A stretch of DNA of 33,716 nucleotides from Burkholderiales bacterium RIFCSPLOWO2_12_FULL_65_40 (GCA_001770955.1 MESL01000018.1:1-33716); one strand, 5' to 3'. Positions 1 to 8,784 are shown, counted from the stretch's first letter. The notes: a model not told the origin generated them from the sequence alone. Made by a program: numbers and translations.

Positions 1-46
1 TTTCCATCAGCACCGCAAGCAGCACTTCCGTTCAGCGAAGCCTTGC

Positions 47-77
47 ATTGTACATCGAATTTCTACCCGATTCACAA
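47..77 (-). promoter_or_regulatory. Downstream promoter of a tandem pair, stable-RNA-like
   Basis: On the minus strand, TTGTGA (72-77) and TACAAT (47-52) are separated by 19 bases, slightly long. GGCTTCGCTG follows four bases after the -10, exactly as in the element at 192-221. Transcription would leave the window on the left within about 40 bases. Confidence 0.4.
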
Positions 78-191
78 CAAAGACCGAAGATTTTTACTTC
101 GCTTTTCTCAACCCACCCGGCCAGGCTCTTCAACCCCCAACCAAGCTTGGCACAAACATTCCAAAAGAACCTCTGTGCAGCGAAGCCCTCG

Positions 192-221
192 ACTATAGCA
201 CAGGTTTTGAGAGGAAAGCAA
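192..221 (-). promoter_or_regulatory. Upstream promoter of a tandem pair, stable-RNA-like
   Basis: On the minus strand, TTGCTT (216-221) and TATAGT (192-197) are separated by 18 bases. Four bases after the -10 comes GGCTTCGCTG, the same word at the same distance as in the second element at 47-77. Tandem promoters with a shared initiation region are typical of rRNA operons. The downstream gene is outside the window, so that identity is inferred. Confidence 0.4.
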
Positions 222-323
222 CAAACCTGACCGGCGTTCCGTTCGCAGCTGGCTCTCAATCGATATCCCCTCCAGTAAGCAATCTCCTCGCCCTCAGGCC
301 TTGACCACGATAATGCCCGCACC

Positions 324-2222
324 ATGGCACTGATTACCCTACTGGATGCACAACTGGCCTTCGGGCACGTTGCCTTGCTCGACCACGTCAATTTTTCTCT
401 CGAAGTCAACGAACGCGTTGGACTGATCGGCCGAAATGGAGCCGGCAAGTCCTCCATGCTCAGAATCCTGGGTGGCCTAGCGCATGCGGACGACGGAGCC
501 CGGCACCTGCAGCAGGGCATTCGCATTGCTTATGTCGCCCAGGAACCCGTTCTGAACGCGGATGACACAGTCTTTCAGGCCGCGTCGCACGGGATTTCAG
601 AAGTGATTGCGCTTCGCGACCTCTATCTGAGTGGCGCTGAAGGTGTGGATCTCGATGCCATACAGACGCAGATAGAAGCCTACGACGCCTGGAACTGGGA
701 GCAGCGCGTCACCGAAACGCTCCAACGCCTGCATCTGCACCCGGACGCCCGCATTGGAAGCCTCTCCGGCGGCACCAAGAAACGTGTGGCATTGGCGCAG
801 GCCCTGGTTGCACGGCCCGACGTCCTGCTGCTGGACGAGCCCACCAACCATCTGGATCTTGACTCTATCGAATGGCTTGAAGATCTGCTGATCGACTTCA
901 AGGGAAGCATCGTCACCATCACCCACGACCGGAGTTTTCTGGATCGTGTCGCCACACGCATCGTCGAACTGGATCGGGGGCGCTTGCTTTCCTACCCTGG
1001 CAATTTTGCGCAGTACCAGGTGCAGAAACAGGAGCAGTTGGCGCAAGAAGAGGTTATTGCCGCCAAGGCGGACAAGTTGCTCGCCCAGGAAGAGGTGTGG
1101 ATTCGCAAAGGTGTCGAGGCACGGCGCACGCGCAGTCAGAGCCGAATCAGTCGCCTGGAAGCGCTGCGCGCTACGCGCAAGGCACGCCGCGAAACTCTGG
1201 GCAGTGTCAAAATGGACCTTGCCTCAGGCGCCCCGAGCGGAAAAATCGTTGCCGAACTGACCGGCGTGACCAAGGCGTTTGGCGACCGCACCATCGTCCG
1301 GAATTTCAGCGCGACCATTCTGCGCGGCGACAAGGTCGGCCTGATTGGCCCCAATGGAGCAGGCAAGACCACGCTGCTCAAGCTGATTCTGGGAGAACTC
1401 GCGGCCGATCAAGGGCATATCCGCCAAGGAGCCAATTTGCAGGTGGCTTACTTCGATCAGATGCGCCATGCGATTGATCTGGATGCCACCCTGGAAGACT
1501 TCATCAGTCCTGGCAGCGAATGGATAGAGATCGGGCAGCAACGCAAGCATGTTCGAAGCTACCTCGGTGATTTTCTGTTCTCTCCCGCGCGCGCGCGTTC
1601 GCCTGTGCGATCCCTTTCGGGAGGGGAACGCAATCGACTGCTCTTGGCCCGATTGTTTGCACGCCCAGCCAATGTCCTGGTGCTCGACGAACCGACCAAT
1701 GACCTGGATATCGAAACCCTGGATCTGCTCGAAGAGTTACTGCAGTTTTATGAAGGAACGGTGTTTCTTGTCAGCCATGACCGCACCTTCCTCAACAACG
1801 TCGTGACCAGCACCATCGCCTACGAAGGCGACGGGCAATGGCGCGAATACGAAGGTGATGTGCAGGATTGGCTGACGCAATCGCGCCGCAGCCGGGAGAT
1901 TGCGGCAACGGCGTCAGACGCCACGGGTGCCGAGATCACGTCAACCCCCGATCTAAGCAAAAATGCCGCTGAAGCCAATACCAATGAGCGCCAGCAGCTA
2001 TCAAAAAAGAAACTAAGCTACAAGGATCAGCGAGAGCTTGACCAGTTGCCGGACCTCATTGCTGCACTAGAGGCTGAGCAGAAGGCCATTCAGACCGAGC
2101 TGGCAGATGGATCAATCTACAGCAAAGATGCGGCCAGGGCCACGGCGCTCCACGCGCGCGATGGTGAAATTGAAACGGCCTTGCTGCATGCACTGGAGCG
2201 CTGGTCGGTGCTGACCGACTGA
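324..2222 (+). CDS. uup: ABC-F family ATPase, Uup type
   Basis: This is a soluble protein of 632 residues with two ABC ATPase domains and no membrane segment. Domain 1 has a Walker A at about 36-44 (GRNGAGKSS), the LSGG signature at 147-150 and Walker B DEPTNHLD at 171-178. Domain 2 has a Walker A at about 342-350, LSGG at 431-434 and DEPTNDLD at 455-462. A charged helical linker at about 225-300 separates them. The last 75 or so residues form a Lys/Glu-rich coiled coil, which distinguishes Uup from EttA and other ABC-F proteins. The family acts on ribosomes, and E. coli Uup also affects precise excision of transposons. The gene stands alone, convergent with cheB. The ATG at 324 is the natural start because the ATPase fold begins at once. 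Confidence 0.93.
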   Translation: MALITLLDAQLAFGHVALLDHVNFSLEVNERVGLIGRNGAGKSSMLRILGGLAHADDGARHLQQGIRIAYVAQEPVLNADDTVFQAASHGISEVIALRDLYLSGAEGVDLDAIQTQIEAYDAWNWEQRVTETLQRLHLHPDARIGSLSGGTKKRVALAQALVARPDVLLLDEPTNHLDLDSIEWLEDLLIDFKGSIVTITHDRSFLDRVATRIVELDRGRLLSYPGNFAQYQVQKQEQLAQEEVIAAKADKLLAQEEVWIRKGVEARRTRSQSRISRLEALRATRKARRETLGSVKMDLASGAPSGKIVAELTGVTKAFGDRTIVRNFSATILRGDKVGLIGPNGAGKTTLLKLILGELAADQGHIRQGANLQVAYFDQMRHAIDLDATLEDFISPGSEWIEIGQQRKHVRSYLGDFLFSPARARSPVRSLSGGERNRLLLARLFARPANVLVLDEPTNDLDIETLDLLEELLQFYEGTVFLVSHDRTFLNNVVTSTIAYEGDGQWREYEGDVQDWLTQSRRSREIAATASDATGAEITSTPDLSKNAAEANTNERQQLSKKKLSYKDQRELDQLPDLIAALEAEQKAIQTELADGSIYSKDAARATALHARDGEIETALLHALERWSVLTD

Positions 2223-2260
2223 GGCCAGGCCATTTCTCAAGAACCTCTGGGGCCTCAGAT
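2219..2260. terminator. Possible convergent terminator between uup and cheB
   Basis: CTGAGGCC at the end of uup pairs perfectly with GGCCTCAG near the 3' end of cheB, giving an 8-bp stem with a loop of about 26 bases that can fold further. There is no U-run on either side, so this is a weak call. The 32-bp gap between the convergent genes leaves little room for another signal. Confidence 0.25.
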
Positions 2261-3343
2261 GCGGTGCATCACCCGATCCGAGCCACCCCGGAGCCTGGCC
2301 ACCAGTGCAGGGGCGATCTGCGTTAGCGGCAAAACCTCGTCGGCCGCTCCGTGCGCGATGGCTTCACGCGGCATACCGAACACGATGCAACTCGCCTCGT
2401 CCTGCACGTAGTTGTAGCTGCCTGCATCTTTCATCTCGCGCATGGCGGCGGCACCGTCGTTCCCCATGCCTGTCAGCATGATGCCGAAGGCATTGCGCCC
2501 CACCACGGCGGCGGCAGACTTGAAAAGAACTTCGACCGAAGGCTTGTGGCGATTGACCGGGGGGCCATCGTCCACCACCGCTACATAGTTGGCACCGCTG
2601 CGGCTGATATGGAATTGTGTTCCACCCGGAGCGATATAGGCATGCCCCGGAAGAATGCGCTCTCCGTTGACCGCTTCCTTGACCGTGATCTGGCACAGCC
2701 CATTGAGCCGCGCTGCGAAGCTGGTGGTGAACCCTGGCGGCATGTGCTGCGTGATCACGATGGCGGGTGAATCGGCCGGCATGTGCACCAAAACTTCCTT
2801 GATGGCCTCGGTACCGCCGGTGGAGGCTCCGATGAAGATCAGTTTCTCGGTGGACAACCGGCCCAGCAGGCCGGCGGAAGGCGCAGACACCGGCGCTGCA
2901 TTCCCTCCCGTCACAGGGTCACGCTGGATGCGGCGCACATGGGCGACGGAGGCGACACGGATCTTGTCGACAATCTGCCCAGCCAGCTCATTGAGGCCGC
3001 TTGAAAGGCCGACACGCGGTTTGGCAACAAAATCCACCGCGCCCAGCTCCAGTGCCTTGAGGGTGACCTCGGCGCCCCGCTCCGTCAGCGTGGAAATCAT
3101 CAGCACCGGCATGGGCCGCAAGCGCATGAGACGACCCAGAAAATCGATACCGTCCATGCGTGGCATCTCGACATCCAGCGTAATGACGTCGGGATTGAGC
3201 TCACGGATCATCTCGCGCGCAATCAAGGGATCATTGGCGGTACCAATGCACTCCATGTCGCTCTGCCGGTTGATGATCTCGGCGAGCAGACTGCGCACCA
3301 GCGCGGAGTCGTCGACCACAATCACCCGGATTTTTTTTCCCAT
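2255..3343 (-). CDS. cheB: Chemotaxis protein-glutamate methylesterase/deamidase CheB
   Basis: CheB removes methyl groups from receptors during adaptation and is activated by phosphotransfer from CheA. The N-terminal receiver has Asp11/Asp12, phosphoacceptor Asp57 (in [10 protein letters not shown]) and Lys108. A linker of about 30 residues leads to the methylesterase domain, whose triad is visible as Ser174 (GASTGG), His200 (TQHMPPGFT) and Asp296 (GMGNDG). These keep the E. coli spacing with a constant offset of ten. I start at the ATG at 3343, giving 362 residues. A TTG 15 bases upstream directly follows the cheD stop and would add five residues. It is the last gene of the che operon. Confidence 0.96.
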   Translation of the reverse strand: MGKKIRVIVVDDSALVRSLLAEIINRQSDMECIGTANDPLIAREMIRELNPDVITLDVEMPRMDGIDFLGRLMRLRPMPVLMISTLTERGAEVTLKALELGAVDFVAKPRVGLSSGLNELAGQIVDKIRVASVAHVRRIQRDPVTGGNAAPVSAPSAGLLGRLSTEKLIFIGASTGGTEAIKEVLVHMPADSPAIVITQHMPPGFTTSFAARLNGLCQITVKEAVNGERILPGHAYIAPGGTQFHISRSGANYVAVVDDGPPVNRHKPSVEVLFKSAAAVVGRNAFGIMLTGMGNDGAAAMREMKDAGSYNYVQDEASCIVFGMPREAIAHGAADEVLPLTQIAPALVARLRGGSDRVMHRI

Positions 3344-3358
3344 CTCCAACTTTCTCAA

Positions 3359-4120
3359 TCAAAACAGGTCCACAGAACCACCCGCCGTCGTTTGTGCCAC
3401 AGTGGCTGCATTGCCGCGTTTCTCCTGGGCCACCAGCTCCTCCGGATGTGCATGAGCCAGGCGTTTGACCATGGCCTTGCCGGTGACAGGAAAAAAGCAC
3501 ACCTTGCGCGGATAGATATCCAGCACATCCTCCGACACCACCGGAATACGCTCGGTGTGCAGGTAATTCACGACAAACTGGGTATTGCGCTCGCCCACGT
3601 TCATGGTCGTGAAGCTGTGCATCACCTGGGCACCACCGAAGATCTTGGCCTGCATCGTCTCGCGCCGCGCCCCCTGCTTGAGCATCTCGTTGATGAGCAA
3701 TTCCATGGCGTACGAGCCATAACGCCCGGAAACATCGATCGAGTCCCCATCGGGCAGCATGAAATGATTCATGCCCCCCACACGCATGCGGCTATCCCAC
3801 AGGCAGGCCGCAATGCATGAGCCAAGAACGGTCATGATCACCAGATTTTCATTGGAGACGTAATACTCTCCGGGCAACACCTTGACGGCGTTGTACTGAA
3901 AGTGATGATCAAAATAGAAAAAAGACGCCTGCCCGGGTCGGGGAGGACGGGATTTGAGCTCCTCCAGAGACGACTCCGGTGCGGCCTCGATCGTGGCGGG
4001 GTAGATATCCGCACCCAGAGGGGCAATACGAGGAGCCCGCCGCCGCTCAGGCAAGCCTGCCACCCCGGGCATAGCGCCCAAAGTCGATGCGGGAGTGAAA
4101 CCAGGTTTGTGTGTAGTCAT
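3359..4120 (-). CDS. cheD: Chemoreceptor glutamine deamidase CheD
   Basis: CheD deamidates glutamines of chemoreceptors and so helps set their signalling state. The core carries the family marks: TVLGSCIAACLWD with the catalytic Cys, GGMNHFMLP with the catalytic His, and KIFGGAQVM. At 253 residues it is longer than minimal CheD proteins. About 75 residues precede the core, and the last 35 or so residues form an extension ending in GSVDLF. That same hexapeptide ends the CheZ-like protein at the head of this operon. I chose the ATG at 4120; a TTG at 4135 is possible. It lies 30 bases after cheR and 15 bases before cheB, so all three adaptation enzymes are together. Confidence 0.93.
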   Translation of the reverse strand: MTTHKPGFTPASTLGAMPGVAGLPERRRAPRIAPLGADIYPATIEAAPESSLEELKSRPPRPGQASFFYFDHHFQYNAVKVLPGEYYVSNENLVIMTVLGSCIAACLWDSRMRVGGMNHFMLPDGDSIDVSGRYGSYAMELLINEMLKQGARRETMQAKIFGGAQVMHSFTTMNVGERNTQFVVNYLHTERIPVVSEDVLDIYPRKVCFFPVTGKAMVKRLAHAHPEELVAQEKRGNAATVAQTTAGGSVDLF

Positions 4121-4150
4121 GGATTCGAGAGGCAAAACAGCCCGGACGGA

Positions 4151-5056
4151 TCAGCGGCGCTCGTACACCGTTTTTCCACGCAGTGTAAAAAGATCCCGTG
4201 ATTCACTGAAGTTTTCCGCATGCCCGACAAACAGCATGCCTCCCGGTTTAAGCACTCGGTGGATGCGCTCGAGCACACGGCGCTGCGTGGGCGCATCAAA
4301 GTAAATCATGACATTGCGGCAAAACACCACGTCAAAGGGCTCGCGGAACGGCCAATCGTCCCGAATCAGGTTGACGCTGATGAACTCGATGAGCTTTACC
4401 AACTCCGGCTTGACGCGAACCAAGCCCGAATTGCCACCCTTGCCGCGCAGGAAAAAGCGCTGGAGATGCGCTGGCGTCAGCCCCTTGAGAGCCTCCAGCC
4501 GATAGACACCCTGGGCCGCAGTGGCCAGAACACGGGAATCGATATCACTGGCCACCAGCTTGAAGGGCGCATTGGCCCCCAGGGTTTCCAGGGCCGTCAT
4601 GACGATGGAGTAGGGTTCCTCTCCCGTCGATGCGGCACTGCACCAGACCCGCCAGGGGCTTCCTGCGGGCTTGGCGCGCAAGTGGGAGGCCAATATCTCG
4701 AAGTGATGCTGCTCTCGAAAAAAAGCCGTCAGATTGGTTGTGAGCGCGTTGACAAATTCTTGCCACTCCGTGCCATCGTGCGTTTCAAGCCAACCCAGAT
4801 AGTCGTGAAAACTGGTGTGTCCCGTCTCCCGCAACCGGCGCGACAGCCGGCTGTACACCATCGCGTGCTTGCCTTCATGCAGATTGATACCTGCACGCTG
4901 ATAAATCAATGCCTGCACCCGGGAGAAATCGGCATCCGTCCAGACAAATTCGCGCCCCTGCGCGAGCGGGCCAGTCGCTCCACTCTCGGTAGCGCCACGC
5001 AGGGCACTGCCACGCTCTGCGCGCGTCGCCGTTTCGGTTTCGGAGTTGCGAAGCAT
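4151..5056 (-). CDS. cheR: Chemoreceptor methyltransferase CheR
   Basis: CheR uses S-adenosylmethionine to methylate receptor glutamates. The all-helical N-terminal domain contains LTTNLTAFFRE. The methyltransferase domain has the SAM motif WCSAASTGEEPYS, then SDID, CRNVMIYF and the C-terminal LKPGGMLFVGHAE. The first 40 or so residues are low in family signal. The ATG at 5056 is preceded by AGGA at six bases, whereas the in-frame ATG at 5080 has no ribosome site, so I prefer 5056 (301 residues). The 86-bp spacer to cheW upstream is the largest within the operon. No receptor gene sits between cheW and cheR, unlike in E. coli. Confidence 0.94.
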   Translation of the reverse strand: MLRNSETETATRAERGSALRGATESGATGPLAQGREFVWTDADFSRVQALIYQRAGINLHEGKHAMVYSRLSRRLRETGHTSFHDYLGWLETHDGTEWQEFVNALTTNLTAFFREQHHFEILASHLRAKPAGSPWRVWCSAASTGEEPYSIVMTALETLGANAPFKLVASDIDSRVLATAAQGVYRLEALKGLTPAHLQRFFLRGKGGNSGLVRVKPELVKLIEFISVNLIRDDWPFREPFDVVFCRNVMIYFDAPTQRRVLERIHRVLKPGGMLFVGHAENFSESRDLFTLRGKTVYERR

Positions 5057-5166
5057 GGATTGTCCTGAAGAAAAACTCATTGATTCGTTGGCCAGCAGGG
5101 CACGCTGTGCCCCTCATGAGTCAGCCGGACCCATCGTCACCATGCTTGATCCCTCTGCCCGGTAGG

Positions 5167-5655
5167 TCAACCTCCCGCAGCCACCAGCCCCATGTCCACG
5201 CTGGACATCAACTTTTCAATATCCAGCAGAATCAGCATGCGCTCGCCCACCGAACCCAGGCCCAGAATGCAATCGTTATCGATGACGCTTTCAATATCGG
5301 GAGCAGCCTTGACATTGTCGGCCGCCAGCTCCATCACATCGCTGACCGAATCGACAACGATACCCACCACGCGGTTGCGCAGATTCAGGATGATCACCAC
5401 CGTGAAGCTGTTGTACTCCGCCTGGGAGCAGTTGAACTTCAACCGCATATCCACAATGGGGATGATCGTCCCGCGCAGGTTGACCACCCCCTTGATGAAT
5501 TCAGGAGCATGCGCAATGCGCGTCGGAGGCTCATAGCCCCTGATTTCCTGAACTTTCAGAATATCAATGCCGTATTCCTCCTGATCCAGACGGAATGTCA
5601 GGTATTCCCGCGCGCCCGAAGAAGCGGTTTCTGCTGTCTTGCCAATCACACTCAT
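5167..5655 (-). CDS. cheW: Chemotaxis coupling protein CheW
   Basis: CheW is a single SH3-like coupling domain that links receptors to CheA. The 162-residue product shows the usual elements: LTFRLDQEEYGIDILKVQEI near residue 20, then the NLRGTIIPIVDMR strand region, VVIIL and VGIVVDSVSDV. The start at 5655 is set by AAAGGAG seven bases upstream; an upstream in-frame extension of 15 codons lacks CheW character. It follows cheA by 51 bases. Confidence 0.95.
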   Translation of the reverse strand: MSVIGKTAETASSGAREYLTFRLDQEEYGIDILKVQEIRGYEPPTRIAHAPEFIKGVVNLRGTIIPIVDMRLKFNCSQAEYNSFTVVIILNLRNRVVGIVVDSVSDVMELAADNVKAAPDIESVIDNDCILGLGSVGERMLILLDIEKLMSSVDMGLVAAGG

Positions 5656-5706
5656 GCGACTTCTCCTTTCATTGCAATGGCAACTGGTGCCATCGGCCAT
5701 GCTTGC

Positions 5707-7881
5707 TCAATGGCGCGCACGGCGCACCAAACCACCAATATCAAGAATCAAAGCGACTCTGCCATCGCCCAGAATGGTGGCACCGGACACATTCGGCACC
5801 TTGCGGTAGTTGGATTCCAGATTTTTCACCACGACCTGGTGCTGGCCCAGCAACTCATCCACCAGCAAGGCCACTCGATTTCCATCGGCCTCCACCACCA
5901 CCATGATCGTGCTGGATTTCTGGGGATCCAGGCGAGGCACCTGGAAGATTCGCTCCAGAGCAATCACTGGCATGTACTCATCACGAACCTTCACCAGTTG
6001 CGACCCTTGTGCAACGGTATTCACATCGTCCGGATTGACCTGGAACGATTCGACCACCGAAGACAGAGGCAGGATATAGACTTCTTCGTCCACCCCTACG
6101 GACATGCCATCCATGATGGCCAGCGTAAGCGGCAGGCGCACGGACACCTTGGTGCCATAACCTTCCGAAGAATCAATCTCGACAGTGCCGTTGAGCGCAG
6201 CGATATTGCGTTTGACCACATCCATCCCCACGCCGCGCCCGGAAACATCCGTCACCACTTCAGCCGTGGAAAAACCCGGAGCAAAGATCAACTGCCAGAC
6301 ATCGGCATCACTCATCTGGTCCGACACATCCATCCCGCGCTCTCGTGCCTTGCTGAGAATTTTCTCGCGCGAAAGGCCCTTGCCATCGTCCTTCACATCG
6401 ATGACGATGGATCCACCCTGATGCGATGCTGACAAAGTGATGGTGCCGTGCTCCGGCTTGCCCTTGGCCAGCCGCTCTGCAGGCAATTCGATGCCATGGT
6501 CCCCACTGTTGCGCACCAGGTGCGTCAAAGGATCCGTGATCTTTTCCACCAGGCCTTTGTCCAGTTCGGTGGCCTCTCCCAACGTCACCAGATCGACCTT
6601 TTTCCCGAGTTTGTTGGCCAGATCGCGCAGCATTCTGGGGAAGCGGCTGAACACAATGGACATCGGAATCATGCGAATCGACATGACCGACTCTTGCAGA
6701 TCGCGCGTGTTGCGGTCCAGGTCTGCCAATCCTGCCAGCAACTGCTGGTGCTCAGCCGAATCCAGTCCCAGGCTGTTCTGGGCCAGCATGGCTTGCGTGA
6801 TCACCAGCTCGCCGACCAGATTGATGAGTTGATCGACCTTGTTCACGGCGACGCGGATGGTGGTCGACTCCATCTGGGCCTGGCTACCTGCCTTCGCTTC
6901 CGTTGCAGCCTTCGGGGCAATCCGGGTCACAGCGGAAGCCGGCTCAATGGCCTGCAACACCTGCTGCGCAGCAGCAGAGTCCCCTCCCGGAGAGCCAGGC
7001 GCGTTCTTGAAGAACCCATAAGCTTCGTCTGCGGGTCCTGTCGCCACTTCAGCACCCACACTCTCAAGGTCCTGCGTTGTCAGGCCTTCACCAGCACTGG
7101 CGACCGACCCGGCCGCCTGCGCAGAAATCTGCACCTGCTCTTTGGAGACATGAAAAGCGAACAGATCCAGGAGATCGCTGTCGGTCGAGGAAGTTTCGAC
7201 CGCGAAAAGCCTTGAAGCAGCATCATCACTGGGGAGATCCGATATGGAGCCCAGCCCGGGAATATCACGGAACAATTCCTTGATGGCATCGGCCTGCTCG
7301 ATGCGGTCCAGGGGTCCGATCCTCACCTGCAACTGACGGGGCCCCGTTGCACCGACCGGGGCGCTGGACGCGGGCGGCGCCGCCTGAGCGATGGGTGCTG
7401 GCGGGGGCGGTGGTGGACTTTGCGGCTTGGGAGCCTCTACCGGAGCGCCCTGGGCAGGAACCATGCCTGCTGCCAACTCACTGATGCGTTTGACCAGATG
7501 TGCTGTGGAGGGCGGCTCATCCTGTGCGCCGGCCTGGTGGCGCGCGAGCAAGCTGCGAGAGGCATCGGCCGACTCCAGCAGCACATCCACCATCTGGGGA
7601 ATGGGCTGGAGTTCGTGCCTGCGCAACCTGTCCAGCAAAGACTCCATCTGATGGGTCAACTCGGCAACATCGGAAAACCCGAAAGTTGCAGCGCCTCCCT
7701 TGATGGAATGGGCGCAACGGAAGATGCCATTCAACTCTTCGTCATCGGCCTTCTCGAGATCCAGATCCAGCAGCATGTGCTCCATCTGATCCAGGTTCTC
7801 GCCCGCCTCTTCGAAAAAAATCTGATAGAACTGGGACAGGTCGAAATCCGCCCCTGCGCCTTCTTGATAGGTCTCACCCAT
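5707..7881 (-). CDS. cheA: Chemotaxis histidine kinase CheA
   Basis: CheA is the receptor-controlled kinase that phosphorylates CheY and CheB. The 724 residues read in order as: P1 HPt domain with phosphorylated His58 (CAHSIKGGAATFGF); a Pro/Ala-rich linker at about 145-185; a P2-like region; a second Ala-rich linker; the P3 dimerisation helices; the P4 ATPase with N box LVRNSGDHGIE, G1 DDGKGLS and G2 GRGVGMDVVK; and the P5 CheW-like domain to the end. The N box has Gly where most CheA proteins have Leu (NSLDHGIE as I recall it). The ATG at 7881 follows CAGGAG at good spacing. The length is slightly above E. coli CheA, because of the long linkers. Confidence 0.96.
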   Translation of the reverse strand: MGETYQEGAGADFDLSQFYQIFFEEAGENLDQMEHMLLDLDLEKADDEELNGIFRCAHSIKGGAATFGFSDVAELTHQMESLLDRLRRHELQPIPQMVDVLLESADASRSLLARHQAGAQDEPPSTAHLVKRISELAAGMVPAQGAPVEAPKPQSPPPPPPAPIAQAAPPASSAPVGATGPRQLQVRIGPLDRIEQADAIKELFRDIPGLGSISDLPSDDAASRLFAVETSSTDSDLLDLFAFHVSKEQVQISAQAAGSVASAGEGLTTQDLESVGAEVATGPADEAYGFFKNAPGSPGGDSAAAQQVLQAIEPASAVTRIAPKAATEAKAGSQAQMESTTIRVAVNKVDQLINLVGELVITQAMLAQNSLGLDSAEHQQLLAGLADLDRNTRDLQESVMSIRMIPMSIVFSRFPRMLRDLANKLGKKVDLVTLGEATELDKGLVEKITDPLTHLVRNSGDHGIELPAERLAKGKPEHGTITLSASHQGGSIVIDVKDDGKGLSREKILSKARERGMDVSDQMSDADVWQLIFAPGFSTAEVVTDVSGRGVGMDVVKRNIAALNGTVEIDSSEGYGTKVSVRLPLTLAIMDGMSVGVDEEVYILPLSSVVESFQVNPDDVNTVAQGSQLVKVRDEYMPVIALERIFQVPRLDPQKSSTIMVVVEADGNRVALLVDELLGQHQVVVKNLESNYRKVPNVSGATILGDGRVALILDIGGLVRRARH

Positions 7882-7920
7882 TTGGGGCTCCTGTGTGCTT
7901 GCTGTGCCTGACTAGCGCGA

Positions 7921-8283
7921 TTAACGAATCACCTTTTTGATCACCTCAATCAACCGATTGGGGTCAAATGGTTTCACCAGCCACCCCGTGGCTCCGGCTG
8001 CCCGGCCGGCCTGCTTCATTTGATCGCTTGATTCCGTCGTGAGGATCAAGATCGGAATCGTTTTGAACTTGGGATCCTCCCGCAATTTGCGGGTCAGTCC
8101 AATGCCATCGAGTCGCGGCATGTTCTGGTCTGCCAACACCAAGTCAATGTCATGGGTCTGCGCCTTTTCCAGCGCATCCTGGCCATCCACCGCCTCGACC
8201 ACATGGTAGCCAGCACCTGCAAGGGTGAAAGACACCATCTTCCGCATGGACGGAGAGTCATCAACGGCAAGGATCGATTGCAT
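7921..8283 (-). CDS. cheY: Single-domain response regulator CheY
   Basis: This is a stand-alone receiver of 120 residues. The acidic pair is Asp8/Asp9 (AVDDSPSMRK), the phosphoacceptor is Asp52 (LADQNMP), the switch Thr is at about 82 and the conserved Lys is Lys104 (LVKPFD). The phosphorylated form should bind FliM and FliN at the motor. The start at 8283 has GGAG six bases upstream; a TTG four codons earlier overlaps that ribosome site and is unlikely. The sequence beginning AVDDSPSMRKMV is closer to CheY proteins of accessory che clusters than to the E. coli type, so more than one CheY may exist in this genome. Confidence 0.93.
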   Translation of the reverse strand: MQSILAVDDSPSMRKMVSFTLAGAGYHVVEAVDGQDALEKAQTHDIDLVLADQNMPRLDGIGLTRKLREDPKFKTIPILILTTESSDQMKQAGRAAGATGWLVKPFDPNRLIEVIKKVIR

Positions 8284-8337
8284 GTAGGGCTCCAACTGAC
8301 TTGAATATATATCGGTTAAATCGGGATTGTGACCGCA

Positions 8338-8784
8338 TCAGAAAAGATCGACGGATCCAGCATCCATCTCGCTTTGGGTCACCGGATTGGGGCGGTCAGG
8401 GGCCATTTCAGCGAAGGGCGCCGCCTCCTCGCCCTCTTCAGACCCCATGGATTCGGCAGCGATGCGAAAGGCGCAGCTCTGCAGCACTTTGGTGGTGTGC
8501 CAGATCAACTGAGAAGCCATGTCCTGAAACTGCAACTCCGTCACCGCACTGCGCAATGCGGCACGAGCGGCAGCCAACTCAGGCGAATTGCCCACCACCG
8601 CGTCCGTCAGCGTTTCATTGGCCTCACCAAACCGCTCCAGAAGGTTGTCGGTGGCATGGCTCAGGAGCCCCTCAAGGCGGTGCAGATCATGCATGACGAC
8701 CAGCAGCGAATCCTGCAATTCAGCAGCCACCATGACAGGCAAGCGAACTTCCGGAGGACCAGATCTTGTTAGCATTGATTGCAT
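8338..8784 (-). CDS. CheZ-like CheY phosphatase candidate
   Basis: This 148-residue helical protein is the first gene of the che operon. Residues 86-92 read FQDMASQ, matching FQDLTGQ of CheZ, where Asp143 and Gln147 act in CheY-P dephosphorylation. Here Asp88 and Gln92 keep the same spacing. It ends in an acidic, probably flexible tail with SVDLF at the terminus, recalling the CheZ C-terminal CheY-binding peptide (VDDLL...GF). It is shorter than E. coli CheZ (214 residues), mostly in the N-terminal helices. The start is set by AAGGGAG five bases before the ATG at 8784; an upstream GTG at 8820 is rejected. The alternative is an unrelated helical regulator that carries the motif by chance. The operon position next to cheY favours the phosphatase reading. 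Confidence 0.7.
   Translation of the reverse strand: MQSMLTRSGPPEVRLPVMVAAELQDSLLVVMHDLHRLEGLLSHATDNLLERFGEANETLTDAVVGNSPELAAARAALRSAVTELQFQDMASQLIWHTTKVLQSCAFRIAAESMGSEEGEEAAPFAEMAPDRPNPVTQSEMDAGSVDLF

Larger units (their letters stand above)
1..323. other. Gene-free left edge
   Basis: I see no convincing protein gene here. Open frames on both strands are short and their translations match no family I know. The notable content is a pair of promoter-like elements on the minus strand (listed separately), each followed by the same 10-base word GGCTTCGCTG. They point left, out of the window. The right part is the leader of the ABC-F gene, with no strong Shine-Dalgarno before the ATG at 324. Confidence 0.5.

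Noticed and set aside
5080..6432. A 450-codon plus-strand open frame opposite cheW and cheA
   Set aside because: It is His/Gln-rich, has no family similarity, and is antisense to two complete, well-recognised genes; it is a by-product of GC-rich codon use.
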